Origin: Streptococcus shenyangsis
Lineage (GTDB): Bacteria; Bacillota; Bacilli; Lactobacillales; Streptococcaceae
Direction: 5' to 3'
Assembly (NCBI RefSeq): GCF_006385785.1
Contig: NZ_VFSH01000004.1
Coordinates: 1-48,723, forward strand
DNA length: 48,723 nt
Below are positions 45,602 to 48,723 of the stretch, piece by piece (the first letter of the stretch is position 1; every line of letters begins with the position of its first letter). The position numbers and the translations under genes were made by a program. Below the pieces are notes generated by a model, which was not told the origin of the DNA, did not search any database, and was given only the letters and a program-made list of their open reading frames with translations.

Positions 45602-46114
45602 TTACTGTTTATCTACTCGGTATGCCCTTTTAAGTCTAAAAAAACCATAGATTAGATAAGAAATCATAAGAGCATATAAAACAAAAATAATAAAGAAAGA
45701 CATAGAAAGTTCTTCTTTAAATAAACTTATACAAACAACCAAACCACCTAAGAAAGTAGCTGTACAGGAACGAAGTCTAGATCGCATAACTTCCCATCTG
45801 AGCCCCTTACTCATATAAACTTGATCCTCTGGAAGTAAATTAGAAGACGATTTACGAAGAATCGAACAAAAACCTGTTTCTATCAATTCCCAATCTCTAT
45901 TTCTAAAATCTTGCAGTTCATGCTTATATTTTTTAAGAAATCTAGAATCATAGATACAGTAGATGACATCGTCTGGTTGACATTGATCAAAATAGAACAA
46001 ACCAAAACGACTCGTTCTATATCTCCAACCTTTCAAATGCATCTCATGCAAATACTCTTCTTCCTTGTCCAAATCAAGAATCGTAAAAATCTTAAATTGC
46101 TTTTTATTTATCAT
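45602..46114 (-). CDS. DUF2812 membrane protein
   Basis: A 170-residue protein with the DUF2812 pattern (FTILDLDKEEEYLHEMHLKG then W, and DPDDVIY-like CQPDDVIYCIYD) followed by two membrane spans (ATFLGGLVVCISLF; FFIIFVLYALMISYLIYGFF). The ATG at 46114 has GGAGGGAAAGTC upstream. Such genes commonly follow PadR regulators, as here. Function unknown. Confidence 0.8.
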   Translation of the reverse strand: MINKKQFKIFTILDLDKEEEYLHEMHLKGWRYRTSRFGLFYFDQCQPDDVIYCIYDSRFLKKYKHELQDFRNRDWELIETGFCSILRKSSSNLLPEDQVYMSKGLRWEVMRSRLRSCTATFLGGLVVCISLFKEELSMSFFIIFVLYALMISYLIYGFFRLKRAYRVDKQ

Positions 46115-46145
46115 GACTTTCCCTCCAATTTTGAACATACCTACC

Positions 46146-46727
46146 CTAGCATAAATCTGATAATTCCTTCTTTTTATGCCATAACTTCCAGCTAATATAA
46201 GAAACTATTAACAAAAGGATCAAAGATAAGAAAATATCTAGCCCGACTGCAAGTAAACTCCATAGACCATACGCATTACTTCTATTGAGCAATTTAAGTA
46301 AGAATGGTATATGTATGGCTAGCAAAAGTAAAACAGGTACTAATCGCAGTCTTAAAATGCGATTAACCATAGCTAACTTCCCAGCAGCGTCATTATAAAT
46401 TTCAAACTCGGCATTCGATTCAATTTCAGAATGTGCTTTTCTAAAATAGGAAAAACTATTAAAGTCTGTAATATGCTCCCAGCCACAATCTTTAAATAGT
46501 TGTAAATAGGAGGTTCTCTCTGATTTTTCCATTGGGTAAAAATCCAACTGATAAGACACTTGCTCAGAGTGACACTTTTCAAAGGTATACTTAACTGCAA
46601 ACAGTAAGATAGAATAGCTTACTTTTCTAAGTTTCCAGCCCTCAGCATGCATTTTTCTAAGATATAAAGCCTCTCTATCATAATCCGCAATTGTAAAAAT
46701 TCGATAAACAATTTTCTTTTCTATTAT
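46146..46727 (-). CDS. DUF2812 membrane protein whose start codon reads ATA
   Basis: The homologous frame starts at 46727 and reads IIEKKIVYRIFTIADYDREA, LYLRKMHAEGW, the standard DUF2812 opening, continuing to two membrane spans and a basic tail (193 residues). The first codon is ATA, exactly where an ATG overlapping the PadR stop would be expected, with GGGAGGAAGG just before it. The only downstream ATG (46652) would drop 25 conserved residues. Either ATA serves as a weak start or the gene is silenced by a G-to-A change. Confidence 0.7.
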   Translation of the reverse strand: MIEKKIVYRIFTIADYDREALYLRKMHAEGWKLRKVSYSILLFAVKYTFEKCHSEQVSYQLDFYPMEKSERTSYLQLFKDCGWEHITDFNSFSYFRKAHSEIESNAEFEIYNDAAGKLAMVNRILRLRLVPVLLLLAIHIPFLLKLLNRSNAYGLWSLLAVGLDIFLSLILLLIVSYISWKLWHKKKELSDLC

Positions 46728-47044
46728 CCTTCCTCCCGACTGTTTCTATAGAGCCGTTCAATACGTTTCAATTCAATATCTAAGACCTTTCGTCCCAAGT
46801 CTGTAATCTGATAGATTTTCCGCTTTTCCTCTTCGCGGACAAAGGAAATCAAACCATCCTTTTCCATCTTTGACAAGGTTCCATACATAGTTCCTGGACT
46901 AATCAAGACTTGCGAATCTGTCATCTCCTTGACCTTTTGCGTAATACCATAGCCATGGCTCTCCTTTTGCAGACAGAATAGAATATAAAAACCCGTTTCA
47001 GTCATGGGAAGGTAAACCCGCCTAATCTTATCTGTTAATTTCAT
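46724..47044 (-). CDS. PadR-family transcriptional regulator
   Basis: A 106-residue PadR-type winged-helix protein (FYILFCLQKESHGYGI; ISPGTMYGTLSKMEKDGLIS; KIYQITDLGRKVLD). GGAGGTGGC precedes the ATG. It probably represses itself and the two DUF2812 genes through the repeats at 47071-47113. Confidence 0.9.
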   Translation of the reverse strand: MKLTDKIRRVYLPMTETGFYILFCLQKESHGYGITQKVKEMTDSQVLISPGTMYGTLSKMEKDGLISFVREEEKRKIYQITDLGRKVLDIELKRIERLYRNSREEG

Positions 47045-47070
47045 TTATAGCCACCTCCTATCCAGTTCAA

Positions 47071-47113
47071 TATATCGCACTTCGTTATATAAAATATATC
47101 ACACCTCGATATA
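47071..47113 (-). promoter_or_regulatory. probable PadR operator repeats
   Basis: TATATCGAGGTGTGATATA (47095-47113) and ATATAACGAAGTGCGATATA (47071-47090) are imperfect copies 24 bases apart, each with an ATAT...ATAT dyad, directly upstream of padR. The TATATT within may be the -10. Confidence 0.6.
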
Positions 47114-47204
47114 AAATGCAAGAAATAATCGGCATTCTCTCTAAACATCAATCGACTATTTTGCCTTCATATTCAACTCCATGCATTGGATAATCCAAAC
47201 TATC

Positions 47205-47346
47205 TTATACTATTCAAACTACTTCAGCTTCACCTTGCCGTATATATGTTACTGACTTCGTCAGTCTTATCTACAGCCTCAAAACAGTGTTTTGAGCAAC
47301 CTGCGGCTAGCTTCCTAGTTTTCTCTTTGATTTTCATTGAGTATTA
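47205..47346 (-). repeat. BOX element
   Basis: Read leftwards from 47346 it begins ATACTCAATGAAAATCAAAG and runs through AAACTAGGAAGCTAGCCGCA, CTCAAAACACTGTTTTGAG, ACTGACGAAGTCAGTAAC and ACGGCAAGG to AGTATAA at about 47205. These are the known pneumococcal BOX modules boxA, boxB and boxC. The element lies between padR and the surface-protein gene. Confidence 0.93.
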
Positions 47347-47380
47347 CTTTTCTTCAACACACTACAGTTGACAAAGAGCC

Positions 47381-47418
47381 AATCAAAAAGCAACGCTAAA
47401 CACGTTGCTTTCTGATTT
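47381..47418 (-). terminator. terminator of the LPXTG surface protein gene
   Basis: AAAGCAACG pairs with CGTTGCTTT around a 7-base loop, extended by AATCAG/TTGATT, followed by a T-run on the minus strand. It lies ~80 bases after the stop. Confidence 0.8.
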
Positions 47419-47498
47419 TAACACAGTTACTTGTATATCAACTCATTTTATTGATTTTATACAAATCACTTGTTATTGACCTCATAGTCTACAAGTCA

Positions 47499-48723
47499 CT
47501 ACTCTTCTTCCTTCCGTTTTCGTGAAATGAGAAGTCCGCCAGTCATAGCTGCTAAAAGAGCTACAATAAGTGACGTGTTTGATTTCTCTGTCCCTGTATT
47601 CGGAAGTTGTCGATCTTTATTTATTGTAGTTTCAGATATTGGCGTTCCCTCTGACATTTCATTAGCACTGCCGTCCTTATCTGGCTGAGCTGGCATTTCT
47701 TCTGGAATACTATTTACACTACCTTCATAGTCTCGTTTAGCTGGGGTAACTTCTGGAATGCCGTTGACACTGCCTGTATAGGCTGGAATATCTACAGTTG
47801 GTGGCGTAATGACATTGCCCTCGCCATCCGTACTGCTTGTGCCTACTGGATCTGTATAGGCTGGAACTTCGACAGTCGGTGGCGTAATGATATTACCTTC
47901 TCCATCCGTACTGCTTGTGCCTACTGGATCTGTGTAGGCTGGAATATCTACAGTTGGTGGAGTAATGACATTGCCTTCGCCATCCGTACTGCTTGTGCCC
48001 ACTGGATCTGTGTAGGCTGGAATATCTACAGTTGGTGGTGTAATGACGTTTCCTTCTCCGTCCGTACTGCTTGTTCCTACTGGATCTGTGTAGGCTGGAA
48101 TATCTACAGTTGGTGGCGTAATGACATTGCCCTCGCCATCCGTACTGCTTGTTCCTACTGGATCTGTGTAGGCTGGTTGACTTGGAGTTACTTCTGGAAT
48201 ACCGTTTACACCAAAGTCTTGGTTCACTAAGTCTGTTCCTGGAATTTGGTGACTGATTCCTGTTGTTGGGTCTGTCACGGTTGTTGTTCCGTCTTCTCCT
48301 ACAGTGACTGTCTTATCTGGGTTCTTCGCTTTGACTTTGTCTTCCACTTGTTTTTGCTCTTCTTTAGTTAAGTGGTCTTTGTCTTTGGCTGGAACTTTGT
48401 CGTCTGGTTTCACTGGAGTGAAGTCTTGGTTGACTAAGTCTGTTCCTGGAATCTGGTGACTGATGCCAGTTGTTGGGTCTGTCACGGTTGCGGTTCCGTC
48501 TTCCCCTACAGTGACTGTCTTATCTGGGTTCTTCGCTTTGACCTTGTCTTCCACTTGTTTTTTCTCTTCTGGAGTTAAGTGGTCTTTGTCTTTGGCTGGA
48601 ACTTTGTCGTCTGGTTTCACTGGAGTGAAGTCTTGGTTGACTAAGTCTGTTCCTGGAATCTGGTGACTGATGCCAGTTGTTGGGTCTGTCACGGTTGCGG
48701 TTCCGTCTTCCCCTACAGTGACT
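47499..48723 (-). CDS. repeat-rich LPXTG surface protein, C-terminal part
   Basis: Open at the right edge; about 408 residues are seen. From the edge: more than two copies of a 69-residue repeat (TVTVGEDGTATVTDPTTGIS; GTDLVNQDFTPVKPDDKVPA; HLTPEEKKQVEDKVKAKNPD), five copies of a 26-residue Pro/Thr repeat (YTDPVGTSSTDGEGNVITPP), two shorter GSVNGIPE/GSVNSIPE repeats, then LPNTG, a membrane span and RKRKEEE. Sortase should anchor it to the wall. The repeats probably form a stalk; the functional head lies outside the window. Copy number is likely to vary by recombination. Confidence 0.88.
   Translation of the reverse strand, partial: VTVGEDGTATVTDPTTGISHQIPGTDLVNQDFTPVKPDDKVPAKDKDHLTPEEKKQVEDKVKAKNPDKTVTVGEDGTATVTDPTTGISHQIPGTDLVNQDFTPVKPDDKVPAKDKDHLTKEEQKQVEDKVKAKNPDKTVTVGEDGTTTVTDPTTGISHQIPGTDLVNQDFGVNGIPEVTPSQPAYTDPVGTSSTDGEGNVITPPTVDIPAYTDPVGTSSTDGEGNVITPPTVDIPAYTDPVGTSSTDGEGNVITPPTVDIPAYTDPVGTSSTDGEGNIITPPTVEVPAYTDPVGTSSTDGEGNVITPPTVDIPAYTGSVNGIPEVTPAKRDYEGSVNSIPEEMPAQPDKDGSANEMSEGTPISETTINKDRQLPNTGTEKSNTSLIVALLAAMTGGLLISRKRKEEE
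47781..48170. repeat. five tandem 78-bp repeats in the surface protein
   Basis: Copies start at 47781, 47859, 47937, 48015 and 48093, exactly 78 bases apart, each encoding 26 residues. They differ by a few mostly synonymous bases. Confidence 0.92.
48247..48723. repeat. 207-bp tandem repeats in the surface protein
   Basis: Equivalent points lie at 48247, 48454 and 48661, exactly 207 bases (69 codons) apart. The two outer copies look identical over the visible stretch, while the inner one differs at several bases, suggesting recent duplication. The array continues past the window. Confidence 0.9.

Overview
The window looks like the chromosome of a Streptococcus of the pneumoniae/mitis group. 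The evidence is: AT-rich DNA with strong purine-rich ribosome binding sites, a BOX repeat, the blp bacteriocin locus (blpA, B, C, H, R, S, T, X, Y, Z), the cell-cycle gene ccrZ next to trmB, an hrcA-grpE-dnaK-dnaJ chaperone cluster with CIRCE operators, and an LPXTG surface protein. The species assignment is inferred from remembered gene order and protein resemblance; no search was run. No rRNA, tRNA or CRISPR array was seen.

Layout. (1) 1-5.7 kb is accessory: the end of an IS3-family element, a Fic protein, the stump of a lost cytosine-5 methyltransferase, and an AT-rich three-gene operon read leftwards. That operon encodes an intact C5 DNA methyltransferase, a 705-residue protein with two GHKL ATPase modules, and a receiver-like protein whose C-terminus carries an Rx4H HEPN-type motif. 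It is the best candidate here for an undescribed defence or signalling system. (2) 5.7-13.4 kb holds a valine T-box leader driving a GNAT gene, a P-loop gene and valS, then a helix-hairpin-helix protein, a DUF1858 / hemerythrin-PAS pair and small membrane proteins. (3) 13.5-20.7 kb is core: rimP-nusA-ylxR-ylxQ-infB-rbfA and ccrZ-trmB.

(4) 20.8-36.6 kb is the blp locus. blpS-R-H encode the pheromone-sensing regulators, blpC a pheromone precursor, and blpA-blpB the peptidase/exporter. blpA is intact. Six copies of a BlpR-type box (two 8-bp repeats 21 nt apart, with a -10 exactly 29 nt further on) mark six regulated units. On the minus strand there are four units, and three of them start with the same terminator-box joint, so the region reads as exchangeable cassettes. 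The cargo is unusual. Four double-glycine peptides each have exactly two cysteines, and the same regulon carries a cell-wall-anchored thioredoxin-fold protein, which suggests disulfide-bonded bacteriocins and a dedicated surface oxidoreductase. Broken leaders, a nonsense codon, a frameshift and fused fragments record past cassette exchange.

(5) 36.7-48.7 kb is mostly core: the pptAB/ecsAB peptide exporter diverging from a HIT gene, dnaJ, a DJ-1-like gene, dnaK, a small membrane protein inserted between dnaK and grpE, hrcA, two DUF2812 genes after a PadR regulator (one with an apparently destroyed start codon), a BOX element, and the 3' part of a repeat-rich LPXTG surface protein that runs off the right edge.
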